NCBI RefSeq assembly: GCF_027596085.1
Contig: NC_072457.1
Coordinates: forward strand, 2,260,471-2,324,470
DNA length: 64,000 bases
DNA from: Anoplopoma fimbria
Taxonomy: Eukaryota; Chordata; Actinopteri; Perciformes; Anoplopomatidae
Reading direction: 5' to 3'
The notes under the pieces are model-generated. The model searched no databases, was not told where the DNA came from, and worked only from the letters and a program-made list of their open reading frames with translations. The translations under genes were made by a program, and so were the position numbers. Below are positions 38,964 through 51,289 of this stretch, one piece after another; position 1 is the stretch's first letter; every line of letters starts with the position of its first letter.

Positions 38964-39008
<45 letters not shown>
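38909..39008. repeat. (CA)n microsatellite, interrupted
   Basis: CA units broken by TAAATAAACACATACAGTAAA near 38926-38945 and by CAAC near 38964. It is in the opposite sense to the TG tract 170 bp upstream. Confidence 0.96.
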
Positions 39009-39010
<2 letters not shown>

Positions 39011-39168
39011 CCAGAGGCACACTTCAGCTGTCAGCTGCCAAACCGCTAGGCTCGCCTCAGCCAGCATGTCGGCCATAACTATGGTTTATTTATATCTGTG
39101 ACATCGTAAGGATCCACATACAAATCGAATGGGAGCGTGCAGCCATGCAGACGCACTTTACCCACAAA

Positions 39169-39171
<3 letters not shown>

Positions 39172-39213
<42 letters not shown>
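39172..39213. repeat. (CA)n microsatellite
   Basis: About 21 units. Confidence 0.96.
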
Positions 39214-39215
<2 letters not shown>

Positions 39216-39350
39216 ATTTGCAGTCACACACTCATTTAGAACCACAAAAACGAGGTTGCAAACAAAAGGAACATGTGCACTCAAACAGCACAGAAGTCTG
39301 AGAGAAAGCCACAATTACTGTCAAAAGCTGTGTTGCTGTTCTTCTTTCAT

Positions 39351-39353
<3 letters not shown>

Positions 39354-39416
<63 letters not shown>
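39354..39416. repeat. (CA)n microsatellite
   Basis: About 31 units. Confidence 0.97.
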
Positions 39417-39418
<2 letters not shown>

Positions 39419-39598
39419 CACACACTCACTGCTGGAATATTGGCCTTCAGATGTATTATTACAGCAGCAACCTCGAACTGCTCCAAAACCAGAATGAGGG
39501 CCAACAGAGGCAGAGAGGACGGAGAGGAGATGACAGGAAGATTTAACCCGACGGGAAATAAATATCTGTTTTCCTCATCATTAATGTATCAAGACCAG

Positions 39599-39599
<1 letters not shown>

Positions 39600-39673
<74 letters not shown>
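39600..39673. repeat. (CA)n microsatellite
   Basis: About 36 units, ending in a CGCGG patch. Confidence 0.97.
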
Positions 39674-39674
<1 letters not shown>

Positions 39675-39773
39675 GGCCCTGAAAACGCTCTTCTGTCTCA
39701 ACCTCGTCCTCGTTTTGTCTCCTAGAAGCTGAGATTGAAATCTGAAGATTTTGCATCTCTTGCATAAAGGAAT

Positions 39774-39881
39774 TCATTCAATTCAATTCAATTCAGTTTA
39801 TTTTCTATAGCCCAGAATCACAAATTACAAATTTGCATCAGAGGGCTTTACAATCTGTACACCTGTGACATCCTCTGTCCC
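39774..39881 (-). mobile_element. 3' end of a non-LTR retrotransposon
   Basis: On the minus strand the phrases TTGTAAAGCCCTCTGATG, AATTTGTAATTTGTGATTCT and GGGCTATAGAAAATAAA end in about four GAATT units. This is a LINE 3' end with a short tandem tail that I recognise from fish genomes. It is severely 5' truncated. Confidence 0.75.
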
Positions 39882-40540
39882 GGAATTTATGGCGGCGTTT
39901 ACTTTTCATACACCTCACTGATGCTTTTAACCAGAAGGTTTTTCAATAAGGCTCGCAGTCTCATAGGAGGACACCCGTGGATACCGAGGAATTGAAAAAG
40001 AGACCCGTTTATTGAAAAACTGCTGGAACGCATTTACCTGAAGTGGCCATTTGAATATAATTTGATGTTCACTATGAATAAGATCCTGTTAGTATTACAG
40101 GTGTTATTACAGCAAAACTACATCAACTTTTAATGACAATACAGGTGTTTTTTTGCACATTTTAACCCATTGACTACAACAGTCTACTGGTATTAAATTG
40201 CTTGAACATCATTGTTATGTTTGTGTTGAAGGCTGCATGAGGAAAATTGCTTTTAATGACTAGAAATGTTTTGATTGAGTCTTTAGAAACTTTATGAAAT
40301 CTTGCCTAGCTTTACATAAATGTCATATAACACAAACATATAAAAAAAATAGACAAATTGTGAAGGACAGTGAAGCATATGTGATTAGAAGGTAATTAAA
40401 AAGAGACCAAATTGTTGAAAATAACAGTCTTGCCATATAGTTCATATTCTGCCACCAAATGTATCGTATATGTATACATTTGTAGTAACTGTAAAGAGTT
40501 AAAACTGACGAACACAATTGAATTGCTGTAGCGTTTCAGT
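39882..40540. other. Gene-free AT-rich stretch
   Basis: No gene is seen. Confidence 0.5.
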
Positions 40541-40560
40541 GATTTTGGGGGGGTTTTTCA

Positions 40561-40760
40561 GCAGGCTTTCATGCAGTCCCCTTGTTCACGCTCCGACTGG
40601 CCACATCTGTGGCCGCTTGTCTCGTGGCCGAGAGCTCGTCGCCAGATTCCAGCGCCGCAGACAGATGCCTGCAAAGCTGGGCCCATCTGGCCGTGAAGAT
40701 TTTCTTCAGCACCTCGGACTCACACATTCACGCTGCCGGGGAAACTTTTCAGAACATCAC
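40561..40760 (+). CDS. Candidate exon, unknown protein
   Basis: A GC-rich patch in AT-rich DNA. Acceptor-like TTTTTCAG ends at 40561, with a second AG at 40576. The frame in register with 40561 is open from a TGA near 40540 to 40941, and the GC-rich part ends near 40755. It encodes, for example, LRLATSVAACLVAES and CLQSWAHLAVKIFFSTSD. By hand about 65 percent of third positions are G or C. No convincing donor is visible; GTGAAG near 40695 is weak. I do not recognise the product. A decayed exon or a chance frame is possible. Confidence 0.2.
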
Positions 40761-41018
40761 CCTTCATTTATTCATAGTCTCTTCCAACTTACTTTCTGTT
40801 TTGTTTTTTTTTCTTAAAGCCTATTTGGTGAAATGCAGAGAGACACTTTGGACAGGCCACCAGTCCGTCACAGAGCTAACGCAGACATGCAGACACTCAC
40901 AATCATCCCTGTGGGCGGTTAGAGGTCCTGAGTCCACCTGAGCCAGAGTGTGGGTTTGAACTGTGGATGGAAACCAGGGCGTCTATAGCCAAACACACTG
41001 ACTGCATAGGCATAGTAT
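40761..41018. other. Gene-free stretch
   Basis: Nothing recognised. Confidence 0.5.
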
Positions 41019-41274
41019 TCTTTTTTTATTTGTTAACCTCTGATTGGCTTTACATTTTTAGTATTTAACTGGGATTTATCATCACTAGAAATTACAATTT
41101 TTTATTTGGACTACTGGATCATTCAGGTTTATTTGTGTCACTTTCTGTAGACGCACTCAAGTGGAGGGGAGCTTCAATATACAGATTTTGCTATCATTTA
41201 ATTCTAATAAATGCATAAAACGTTGTCGATGTGAACACAGACAGTTCTAACGTCATGTTCACTGCTATTCACTC
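41019..41274 (+). repeat. Local direct repeat, copy A
   Basis: Begins TTCTTTTTTTATTTGTTAAC and ends CATGTTCACTGCTATTCACTC. It shares the order TTTAACTGGGATTTATCATC, GGACTACTGGATCATTC and GATTTTGCTAT with copy B at 41424-41740. Confidence 0.9.
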
Positions 41275-41423
41275 TTTATTGATGGGAAAGTAGGAAAGGC
41301 ATATATAAGCTTAATGCTTCTGCCTATGCCTTTTCAGTTATATTGTATACTATATTATATTATTATATATAGGCTGTATACATTGTATTGTGTGTGATGA
41401 CTGAATAAAACACTAACTAACTA
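41275..41423 (+). mobile_element. 3' end of a non-LTR retrotransposon
   Basis: GGGAAAGTAGGAAAGGCATA and GCTTCTGCCTATGCCTTTTC, then an AT-rich stretch and GAATAAAACACTAACTAACTA. This matches a common fish LINE 3' end with an AACT-type tail. It sits exactly between the two copies of the local duplication. Confidence 0.75.
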
Positions 41424-41740
41424 TTCTTTTTTAATTTGTTAACCACTCATTGGCTTTAACTGGTTAGTCTTTAACTGGGATTTATCATCACTAGAAACTA
41501 CAATAGTAATGCTTTGCTTTTCTTATTTGGACTACTGGATCATTCGGGTCACTCGAGAGGAGGGGAGCTTCACTGTAACACAGAAAACCAACCACGCCTT
41601 GCTTGGTTTACTACTGCGCTATGAAACCAAAATAAACAGATTTTGCTATGATTTTATTTTAATAAATGCATGAAAAGTTGTCTCAGCGTTTGATGTGAAC
41701 ACAGAGACTGTTCTAGCGTCATGTTCACTGCTATACACTC
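41424..41740 (+). repeat. Local direct repeat, copy B
   Basis: Diverged copy of 41019-41274, with an extra segment of about 60 bp (ACACAGAAAACCAACCACGC onward) and a shortened middle. Confidence 0.9.
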
Positions 41741-42861
41741 TGTATATACATTCAGACAATATTGTTCTTTTTGTAAAGCAAAATCCATCTTCAAACTAAC
41801 AACGATCCGCCACGCTGTTGTCTCCTTTAAAAATAAAATCATGAAAATATAAATGCAAAAGACTCTTCTCCAATCTTCCATTCATTCAGTAAATGTTTCC
41901 CTACCTGTGGTAAAAATAAAAAAAAGGAAATCACAGGTAGAGCCTTTTAAAATGAACCAGTTTGACCATGAAACAGTCCCCAGCTGGCTGCAAAACATTT
42001 CCAAAGACTCACAAACTGATGTCAAACAGCCTCGAGCTATTCTCCACCAGCGCTCCAGCCTCGCTGACTTTATTTAAATCTTCATTCGGTGCACGCACAG
42101 GCGAAACACACACCTCAACAGATCTCGGCCTCGGGATTATGCAGGAAGGAGCCACTTTGCCAGTTGAATTGAAAAAAATAAATGGCAGAAGAGACATGTG
42201 TTTTCAAAGAGGACCGAAGTAATTTTGACAAAGAAACTGTTGTTGTCATTCAACCTTCTGCTCGGTTGTGACATCAGATTACAGGAAAAGGGTTCACGTC
42301 TGTGGACAGAGCTCAACTGTGAGCCCGAGTGAAACAGCCCTGGGCAGTGTCCTTCTGTTTCTGCTGTTTTTCGCTCCAGTGTTGAGCTGTTCAGAACACA
42401 GACCTGCTGTTCAGCACCAGGGACAGCTCCAGAAAGAAAAATACAATCAACAGATAAACCTGACCCATGTCTTTTTCTAGAGGATCCAATGTCCTGGAAT
42501 TAGACCAAAACCGACTGTTTTCACTGACCAAAAGGAAACAAACAAACAAACACAGGCTTCTCACTGATAATCTAAGCCGTCCCCTCTCTGCATAGTGATG
42601 GCTTCTATTATTTCCCTTGTCTGTTATTCTAACATCGTGTTGCTTGTCTTACATCCTCTCTTGTATTCGCTTATTAATTTGGTTTCTGTCACCCAGTTGA
42701 TTTGTGTTCTCTTGTTCTCCGTGTTGATTGTTTGGAGGGCCGTGTTTACTGCAGCCCCTCAGGGTTCCCTTCATATTCATTCACTCTGCAGCTACATGTG
42801 GCTCATTGTTGGGGGAATACTTTAAACTTTGAACAAGACTAAGAGTCCCCCGTGAGGCTTT
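41741..42861. other. Gene-free stretch
   Basis: Frames at 41853-42077, 41962-42222 and 42595-42825 are open but show no motif or splice context. No gene is called. Confidence 0.45.
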
Positions 42862-43215
42862 GAGCTGAATGCCAACATCAGCCTGTTAACACGCTAGCAA
42901 TGACAAGCTAACATGTTTTCAACCCTTCGCCATCTTAGTTTAGCATGTTGGTATGCTAACGTTTGCTTATTAGCATTAAACACAAAGTCGTCAAGTCAAC
43001 AATCGTTTAAGTTGTTACAATTTAACCAAAGAGGAACAGGAATGTTTGCAACAGATTTCATGGCAATCCATCCAATGTCAATTTAATTTTTTTATAGCGA
43101 GAGGGAAAGTCAGAGGGCTGCAATGTCATTAGGGTTCATCCTCTGGGTACCACAAATGGCCAAATATCATGGTAATTCCTCAAGTAGATGTGGCCCAAAG
43201 TGGTGGACTGACAAA
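42862..43215 (+). repeat. Dispersed repeat fragment (GCTAACATGCT family)
   Basis: Phrases such as GCATGTTGGTATGCTAACGT, TAGCATTAAACACAAAGT, TTTCATGGCAATCCATCCAA and GGGTTCATCCTCTGGGTACC follow a fish repeat I know. It shares its 5' part with 22650-22870. Internal deletions are evident. Confidence 0.7.
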
Positions 43216-44235
43216 AAAAAACATTGTTAACAAGGTAAGTGTACAAACTGCATTAAGATTTGTCTTTTTTCATAAAAATCAAAGATCTCTAGTTTGAATC
43301 CTCCCACACTACATGATATTTTATGCAAACTGTCCATGGTGACCTGCCCTGATTCTCGCTAGACTCGTTAGATCTGAAAATGAATACCCAAAGAATATCA
43401 AAATTACTATCGATCGCAAAGCCTGCCCCTTGTTTTTAAGATGCATCTCTTTCCACTTTGAGAGCTGCTATTAAATCCACAAAGATGGAGGCTAAGTGCT
43501 GAGGGATACTCTCAGAGTATTGATCCAATCCGTCTCCTTGAATTTAATTTCCCACTACCTGTTCTGCCTTTTGGGGCAGACTTGGATGTTGTGCACGGAA
43601 GTCAGATGAAATGTTCACAGTGAATCACTTCAAAGTTTGTGTTTTCTGCTGGCAGAAAGGAAAACCGCGGCTGTCAGCTGAAGTCCACCGAGGTATCAGG
43701 GATTAAGTAATGGTCTTTGTTTTAGTGTCACTACAATGAAGACACAGGTGAAGGGCCATCGCTAAAGTAAGCGTCACTATGGAAACAGGCCTGATAAACA
43801 GCCACTGCAGGATCACAGCTTTGAAGTGAATCATTTAACCCTGTTCTATTCATTTTACTTCTCTGAGTATGGAGCACCACAGGGCTCTACTCAAACACTG
43901 TTTTTAAGTATGCATAAGTAAAGTAATGTAAAAAATACAGCACTCTAATTTCTATAGAGCCCACAAAATCCCTGTGTTTGTAATCAACATGAGCATGAAC
44001 CATGAAGTTTAAGAGCGACAAAGTCTGCGCAGGGAACACCACTTTATTAGTTATTATAACCTAAACATTGACTTATTTGTCACTTAACTTCCGCACATAA
44101 GTTACGTTTCCAACGTAAAATCATTTTAATCCAAACATTGACTTTTTGTCATGTAACTTTTGTACTAATGTAACAGAACCTTCGTACTCATTTTATCCCA
44201 AACTTATTAGGAGACTTATTTGTCACGTTACTATC
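43216..44235. other. Gene-free stretch with degenerate tandem repeat
   Basis: 44050-44225 contains two to three diverged units around CCAAACATTGACT and GTCACGTAACTT. No gene is seen. Confidence 0.45.
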
Positions 44236-44790
44236 AAACTTAAAGTGGCCCTATTATGCTTTTTCACTTTTTCCCTATTCTTTAGTGTGTTATATATATT
44301 TCTGTACATGTAAAAGGTCCGTAGAATGTAAAACCTGAAGTCCATGCCTAAAATATGTTACCCTCCCCCTCAGAAGCTCCTGAGCTCCTGAAACGGCTCC
44401 ATTGAATTCTCTCCTTCACTTCCGTTACTTTATGAGGTCATAATGTAACTTTATGAGGTCATAATGTAACTTTATGAGGTCACAATGTAACTTTATGAGG
44501 TCACAATGTAACTGTATGAGGTCATAATGTAACTTTATGAGGTCATAATGTAACTTTATGAAGTCATAATGTTACGGAAGTGACATACAACTCCTTCTGG
44601 CTAGTTTGGCCCTCAAACAACAAAAGAGAGAGATGGAGATGAAGCTCTGGAGGAAGAGTATTTTGAAATGTGAAACATTGACCAATCACAACAGAGCGGG
44701 CTAGCTGACCAATCAGAACAGACTTTGCTTTCTGGAGGGAGGAACAAGCGCAGATGAGTTGAACACGCACATGTTTTCCCTTTCATTCAT
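44236..44790 (+). mobile_element. Non-autonomous element fragment carrying a 21-bp minisatellite
   Basis: Starts TTAAAGTGGCCCTATTATGC, an end I associate with a widespread fish non-autonomous DNA element. Internal phrases include CATGTAAAAGGTCCGTAGAA and CTGACCAATCAGAACAGACT. I do not find the complementary end, so it is truncated or diverged, and the 3' limit is approximate. Confidence 0.5.
44427..44574 (+). repeat. 21-bp minisatellite
   Basis: Seven units of ACTTTATGAGGTCATAATGTA, differing by single bases (CACAATG against CATAATG, CTGTATG against CTTTATG). Confidence 0.97.
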
Positions 44791-47700
44791 TATATCCGCA
44801 TCAGTTATATGAGGTGATTGGTTCCATCATCTTGGTGTTGCTCACACGGTTTGCATATCTCAGGTTGAACTTTTCTGTTCCAGGTTGATGAGTAAAATAA
44901 ACCACGTAGAAGAACTTGGCCTCACTCGCTGTAAATGTTGCACATTGTAGTCATAGATGACTAACAGTGGGCTTCTCCTCAGACTCACTAATGGACTGTT
45001 TTGTCCACCTGGAGGAACAAGATGTTGTTGGAATATCACTTCCTTAATGGAGCCAGCTTGCTGATTGCCAAAAACTGTGATGAAGCTGCTCTTCCAGAAC
45101 ATGAGCTACTATGGATTTTAAGACAAAGAGTGGAAGACGGTCGAATGAACCGCAATCAGGGAAAAAGGATTCTGTGTTTGTTTAGTTGTGTGTTTGTGCA
45201 TGCTCACACACATGCCACACTGGAGTAAGAATTCAACGAACAACAGAAGCAGAAGTCATCTGGAGGAAGAGATAAGCCCACGGAGTTAAACCTCAGTGGG
45301 TGGAGCCAAACTACCACCAGTTTCTCTGGTTATGTAGATTGAAGCTAAGGGGAAAACAGAACATGGTGAGAGAGAGGGCAAAGATAAGGAGAAAAGATAG
45401 GATTTTTAGGATTATCATCAGTAACAAAATGAATCAAGCTGGTATGATTTTCCTCCAAAGATATACATAAACATCTTCGTTAGCCTACACAAAGAAGGGA
45501 GTCTTGGGCCAGCTGGGGAAATCCAGGAGAGCAAACTGGCTTTGGAGTTTTCTCATAAATTCTCCAACCCATTTTCTCCACACTGACTACGACCCCTCTG
45601 GTAGAGTAGTAAATGTTTGTTTCGTTTGTCTGTTTCTCTCTTTTATTACTGCTATGGAGGCAGCTGAAATGATAAGAGGATATGTCCTGTGTCATATCAC
45701 AGGTGCAGCAATTGAGTCCAAGATAAATGTCCGTAATTGGACAATAAAGTTTGTTTGTATTGTATCATATACACAAATAAAGTTGTGAAGCTAACACTTA
45801 TTCCTGACCTTGGAAATAGCAATTTGACAAAACTCAATGTCCACTTCCACAGTTTTAGTAGCTGTAATAAGCTTCATGACAATCTCCACCATAATGGAGC
45901 AAACTCCATCTGCTGATGAGGACTGTGTGATGTGGTTGAAAGCTACAGAAAAAGCCTGTGAGTTTACCTTTAGTTGAGTTAAGTCAAGTGTTTCTCACCA
46001 AAAAAAACATTTTTATTTGTGTCCTCGAGGCCCAACAGAAGGCGAAATAAAACAAAATTCTAATTCTCCATTCTCGTCAAACATTTTTAAAGACTCAGCC
46101 GACCCTCCGGGAATAAATAAGTGTGTTAAAAATCGAGAGCAGTTATAACCACTTACTTTACGCCTTGAGGTTTTGCTTTCTGACCCCAACTGATAGTTGG
46201 CCAAAGCCAAGTATCTGGTTTGAAGTCAGGCTTGTTGCGTGCAGCTCCGGCCTCAAGTCTGATTCAGGTCTTGGAATCTCAAACACAGTTTATAAAGATA
46301 TTTCTCCCTCTCCCTCTTTCTCCGTCTCTTTCTCTCTGGCTGCAGTGATAATCTGCTTCCAACATATTAATGAAAGGCTCAAATATTGTGTGTCAGCACA
46401 TACTTCATGTAGCTGAAATGTAACCGGAAAGATTAGATTAGATTTACCAATATCATCCATCTGTCCGACTGGGAAAACGCAGATCTAATACCGATCGACA
46501 GGTGAGGCAGATGGTTTATTAATTATGAGATTCTGTAGTACCATGTGCGGTTAGTTGGTGGGAATGAATTGCTGCCAAACATGTAACAGGAGGAGATTAT
46601 TGGCCATTTGAAACCTGTTGTGTTTCATGCTTCTGGGCATTTGTGCTGAATTCCATGTGGCCTTAATAAACACTAAAACCTTTCTGTTTCTATAAATATA
46701 TCCTTTCTTTTGACATATAACTACAACCATGTGTTGGGCGGGCTGGTCACGGTGCATGTTTGGGTCTCTCACTCTAATGGCGGTCGTGTCTATCACTGCC
46801 CTAGCAGGGTTTAACACTGTGACTGCTAACTGTTGGTAAATGTGTGAACTCTGCTTAGCAGGACTACAGTTAGTGTCAAAAGTGTCGCAGTGGCAGCCCA
46901 CGCGGCGGAGAGGGCCGTTTGCCGCTTTGGCGAGGAAAATCTGTGAGCAAAAAGCGGGAAAAGCAGACGTCACATCGAGATTAAAATATTGGACGGCAAA
47001 CTGGAGAAAAGCATCAGAAGCTCCACTCAGTACTCTGCTAATTCAGCTCACAGCTAGGAAACTGACAAAAAAATGTAAAATCCATAAGCCACCTCGCGAC
47101 ATGGCATCAGGAGATCCATATCGAAGCTGGAACGGACAAATGGGATAGATTTTACAATTTCAGTGTTTCTCTTTTGTGAATTAAAACTTTATGCAGATCA
47201 TTAAGTTCAGTGAGCTTCATTTGAAAAAGTAAGTGGTCAATAAGGAAAATAATATGTTTTTATCATGTCTGACAAATAAAATAAAAAGGGAACAAACGAT
47301 TTGTTTATACTGATTTCCATGTCAGTAAGTTTTAAATTCCATATAACATTTCCTTTTTTTGGACTACTTTGTCAGTCATTGTAGGTAAAAAAAAAAAACA
47401 ACAACTACAGAGTGAGGTAATATTCTGTGAAAAGAATCTCAAATTTGTGAGATATAAAGTTATAGATTTAAGAGAAAAAGACAAACAAAAAAAGAAATAA
47501 TAATAAAGAAATAATGGGTAATCCTTCACTTCACTTCCTATTTTACATTATATAAAATATAAAGTATATATAACTCAATGAACATAATTCACCATAATCT
47601 GTCGTTCAAAACAAGCTGTTATGAAATGTTTCTTTTCTGTGTTGTTTTTCTCTTCACACCAACACAGAAAGCTGGGCATGGACCCTTAAAAGTGTTATTG

Positions 47701-48387
47701 TGTAACTATGGTAACGCAGTGTTTTAGGAGTTGTTTTTTTAGTGTTCGCTGTGCTGAAATAAAAGACCTTCATCTATGTTCATAAAAGAACACAGAACAT
47801 AAATAGAAAAAACATCTTTATGTATCTTTCAGGACCTTTGCCTCCTTCAGAGGCCATGATTACAATACCAGAGCAGCAAAATTCAGAGTTTGTTTGGCGT
47901 TACCATGGTTTTGTACTTCATTTTTAATCCAACTATTTTTCTCGTAAATATATGATTATTTTATCTCTCAAATGTATGAGTTCATTCTCCTAAATTTATA
48001 ACTTCAATCTCAGAAATGATGGACACTGGACAGGCAATGGTTTGCTTCACTTTGGAACAGACCCACGGTCTAATTTGCATTCCATGTTCATTATGAATGT
48101 GCTGACAGCATCAAATGTTGGTTTGCTATTAGTAACATGTGCGTGGGTGCATTTCAAGAACCTAAATATACATGAAAACACAAATATATACAGTGGAATA
48201 TATATAGAACCCTGGAGGGAATGCAAAAAAAAATCCATCTTTTCAAATACAGATCCCCCAGTGCAGATAGAATAAATTAATATGTTTTCCATAGAAATCA
48301 ACTTTTCAAGAAGACCAAAAAATTGGAGATCGCAGCACAAGAATCAACTAAATGTACATTTGATTGAAGTAATTGAAGTTTCATGAC
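44791..48387. other. Gene-free stretch
   Basis: Mixed composition. Frames at 45001-45228, 46551-46973 (-) and 46840-47148 reach 75-140 codons, but none has a recognised motif, a start context or splice sites. 47640-47680 and 47390-47400 hold homopolymers only. I see nothing that I would call a gene. Confidence 0.4.
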
Positions 48388-48552
48388 GCTAATTCAACAA
48401 ATGCTTTTGTGCAAAGCGACTTACATTTCTTTCAGGAGGAATAATGAGGTCAGAGTCTTGCTCAAGGACACTTTGCTATGTGGAGACAGAGATCATTGCC
48501 AACGCAGCGATTAATGGCTTAGCGCCTCTACCAACCGAGCTACAGCGAGCTG
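48388..48552 (-). mobile_element. tRNA-derived SINE, diverged
   Basis: On the minus strand an A-box-like TAGCTCGGTTGGTAGAG (48526-48542) opens a tRNA-like head. The B box is degenerate (GTTGGCAATGATC). Then follow CCTTGAGCAAGACTCTGACC and the tail GTAAGTCGCTTTGCACAAAA, GCATTTGTTGAATTAGC. It shares the tail and the CTTGRGCAAGAC motif with the SINE at 1653-1923, but has a different, tRNA-closer head. Confidence 0.75.
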
Positions 48553-49337
48553 TTCACTCTGTTTTTATGGATAGAGGACGTTGAGGACTCATTAATGAAC
48601 AAAAATGACTCATTAATGAACAAAAATGACTCATTAATAAAAAAAATAATTGAGGTTTAATTGAGAAGCCATGGCCTATAAAAATGAATCTTTAGTGTAC
48701 TTCAGTTGGTTAATATGTACGTGTGAAGGAAGCACCCTCTGAGGACAGGAAGCGGGGGAGGGTGATTTATATATATATAAAACTATTTCCCTGTAAATAC
48801 TTCTTTACTTTAATCCTGTTAAGATTCAAAAGACATCCTCTACTCTCTTTAGCTCACACACATCCTCCTCCTCCTCCTCCTCCTCCTCCTCCTCCTCCTC
48901 CATTGACAGCTCTGTCGGATAGTCTCTCTATAAAAAGCGGTTTTCTTTCTCATTTGTCACTTCCCGGTGGAGGACAGACTTCGGCTTATTTTTGGATGAT
49001 GGATTTGGCTTTTAAGTAAATGACAGGAGACTGTTTTGGTCTGATAAACACTCCGCACTCAGTGCTGACAAGTAGCTGGAATGAAAGCTGAGGCTCCACA
49101 CCTTTTTGAAATCGGAGACGAAACAAAGCGGAGACGAACCCAGACGGCTAAAAATGGGTTTTAAAAAAAAAAAAAAACAACAATAGATTCATTTGTTTAT
49201 TTTGAGAAGGAAAATGTCGCAAGAAAACAGTCGGGGGGATCGCGGGGGGATCTGACTTTTCTGCTGAGTCAGCAAACAAACAGGAATGCAACGGTAAAAA
49301 ATTTTGCATGGTGAGATAATAGGAATGCTGTATGCAT
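48553..49337. other. Gene-free stretch with short repeats
   Basis: 48600-48645 has three ACTCATTAATGAACAAAAATG units. A 13-unit (TCC)n run lies at 48863-48901. An A run lies at about 49158-49173. No gene is seen. Confidence 0.6.

Positions 49338-49414
<77 letters not shown>
49338..49414. repeat. (CA)n microsatellite
   Basis: About 38 units. Confidence 0.98.
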
Positions 49415-49416
<2 letters not shown>

Positions 49417-49497
49417 ATGCAGCGCACAGTGGTAAAGCTGTCATTCAACATTTACTACCTTGACAGATAAAATGTCAATATCACTCCAGATAAACTA

Positions 49498-49498
<1 letters not shown>

Positions 49499-49580
<82 letters not shown>
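49499..49580. repeat. (CA)n microsatellite
   Basis: About 41 units. Confidence 0.98.
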
Positions 49581-49582
<2 letters not shown>

Positions 49583-49690
49583 ACTTCACACAAGCATACA
49601 TTGCACACAAATACACACAGTTGCATTTTTAACTACCCTGTCATGACTTAAGCCTGTCAGTCTTTTAAACAACCTCTCTCTCTCCTTCTG

Positions 49691-49691
<1 letters not shown>

Positions 49692-49771
<80 letters not shown>
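49692..49771. repeat. (CA)n microsatellite
   Basis: About 40 units; third tract in 440 bp. Confidence 0.98.
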
Positions 49772-49773
<2 letters not shown>

Positions 49774-49902
49774 GTCAATACCTCTAATTGCCGTCTGACA
49801 CTCTAAAGCTGTCACTAAGCCTTTGACCTCCTCCTGTCATGAATACACACTATCTCCCACCACCTCCTAAACACACACACATACATAAATACACACATTC
49901 AC

Positions 49903-49904
<2 letters not shown>

Positions 49905-49949
<45 letters not shown>
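49905..49949. repeat. (TC)n microsatellite
   Basis: About 22 units, preceded by short CA runs. Confidence 0.97.
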
Positions 49950-49958
<9 letters not shown>

Positions 49959-51289
49959 CGTCGATCTTTTCATCCATTGCGATCCTTCATCTCTATCTCA
50001 TGCTTCCTCTTTTAAATCCTCTGCATCCTTGTTTCCTTCTGTCCCTCTCAGCTTCACTGTATCAGCATCGCCCAGTCTCTCATTCTGTCCTTTATTTCAC
50101 TCAACTCCCTTTACTAACTGCTTACAGCTGAAAGCCTGAATAATAGAGAAATAGGATCTGTGTCAAAAGCCCCATTGGCGAAGGACAGGTGTTACTGGAG
50201 GACGTCTAGTAGTTTGTTAAATTGCAGAGATCGTCTGTGAACTCAATCTGCACCTAGTTTATCCTGTAAAATTCCAGCTTTTTTGCATCAATTTCCAGCG
50301 ATCCATTCAGTTTGTTCCCAAGACGACCGATGCTCTGCGTTAGCCAGTCATCATGCCATGTTCAATATAGGTAAGGTTACGCCACCTTACCGTGTTGCAA
50401 CAACAGCGAACACTAAAAGGTGCTCTTCCTGATATCGCCCACACCTCTGTCACATGCTTCAACTCTTCCTTCCCCAAACGGTCTTCTAAGTAGGCTTAAA
50501 GTCAGTGCTGCAGACAGAGAAGACAGGGACTCACCAGCATTAATCTTTCACCTCTTTCTTCTCTTTGGATGGTGTCAGTTTTAAGCAACAAAGGTCTGTC
50601 ATGGACTTCTCGGTAATAAAGTCTTCAAACTTCCGACAGCACCAGCAAGGTGTTGGAACAGTCTGTCGGACCACATTGTCACCTTTGAAGGCGAACACTT
50701 TCCTTTTTTTTCTGATGAAGAGGTAACACAGGAAGATGTTTCTGCTGTATTTTAATAGAATCAAAATGCCAAAGCTCTCTTGCCTACACGCCGCATCCAT
50801 CGATAATGGTGAGCAGTAACACTTGAATTCATTTCTATGAGGATCCGAGGGTTATTTATGACTTTAAGATTGGACGCGACATCAGGCGCCGACGTGAGCG
50901 AACTCGTGAAAACTGCCATTGTTCCCCGAGTTAGTCAGCCACGGTGATTATCTGGCTCTGCGGAGAGAATAAAATAACGGAGTGACCCCAACCTCTAAAA
51001 GGCAATCTCATCGCTAAGCCCATCCTTGCCTGCTGGGGAGATGTTTCTGCAGATGATTTGTTTACACCAGATGAGACACCTGCTGAGCTGAGGTGACGCC
51101 ATGTACGCATCAGAAGGGTGGATGTCTTTGGTAAACATTCATGACTGCTCACCCACAAACAGAAAGAGATTCTAAACCAAGAAAGAGAAGAGATATGCTG
51201 CACATTCAGATGTATTTCGGGGATTTTGGGGTTTGATGCGTAGAGTTTCAGCCTCTTTTCTCACCATCATCAACTTCCCGCTTAGAAAT
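49950..51289. other. Gene-free stretch with conserved-looking block
   Basis: 50870-51180 is complex and GC-moderate, a candidate conserved non-coding element. The 86-codon minus-strand frame at 50540-50800 is open without recognised motif. Confidence 0.35.

Noticed and set aside
46551..46973. 140-codon minus-strand open frame
   Set aside because: No recognised motif, no hydrophobic or domain pattern, no clear start or splice context, and a competing frame on the plus strand; likely chance.
48485..48552. Functional tRNA gene
   Set aside because: The A box is good but the B box is degenerate and a SINE body follows.
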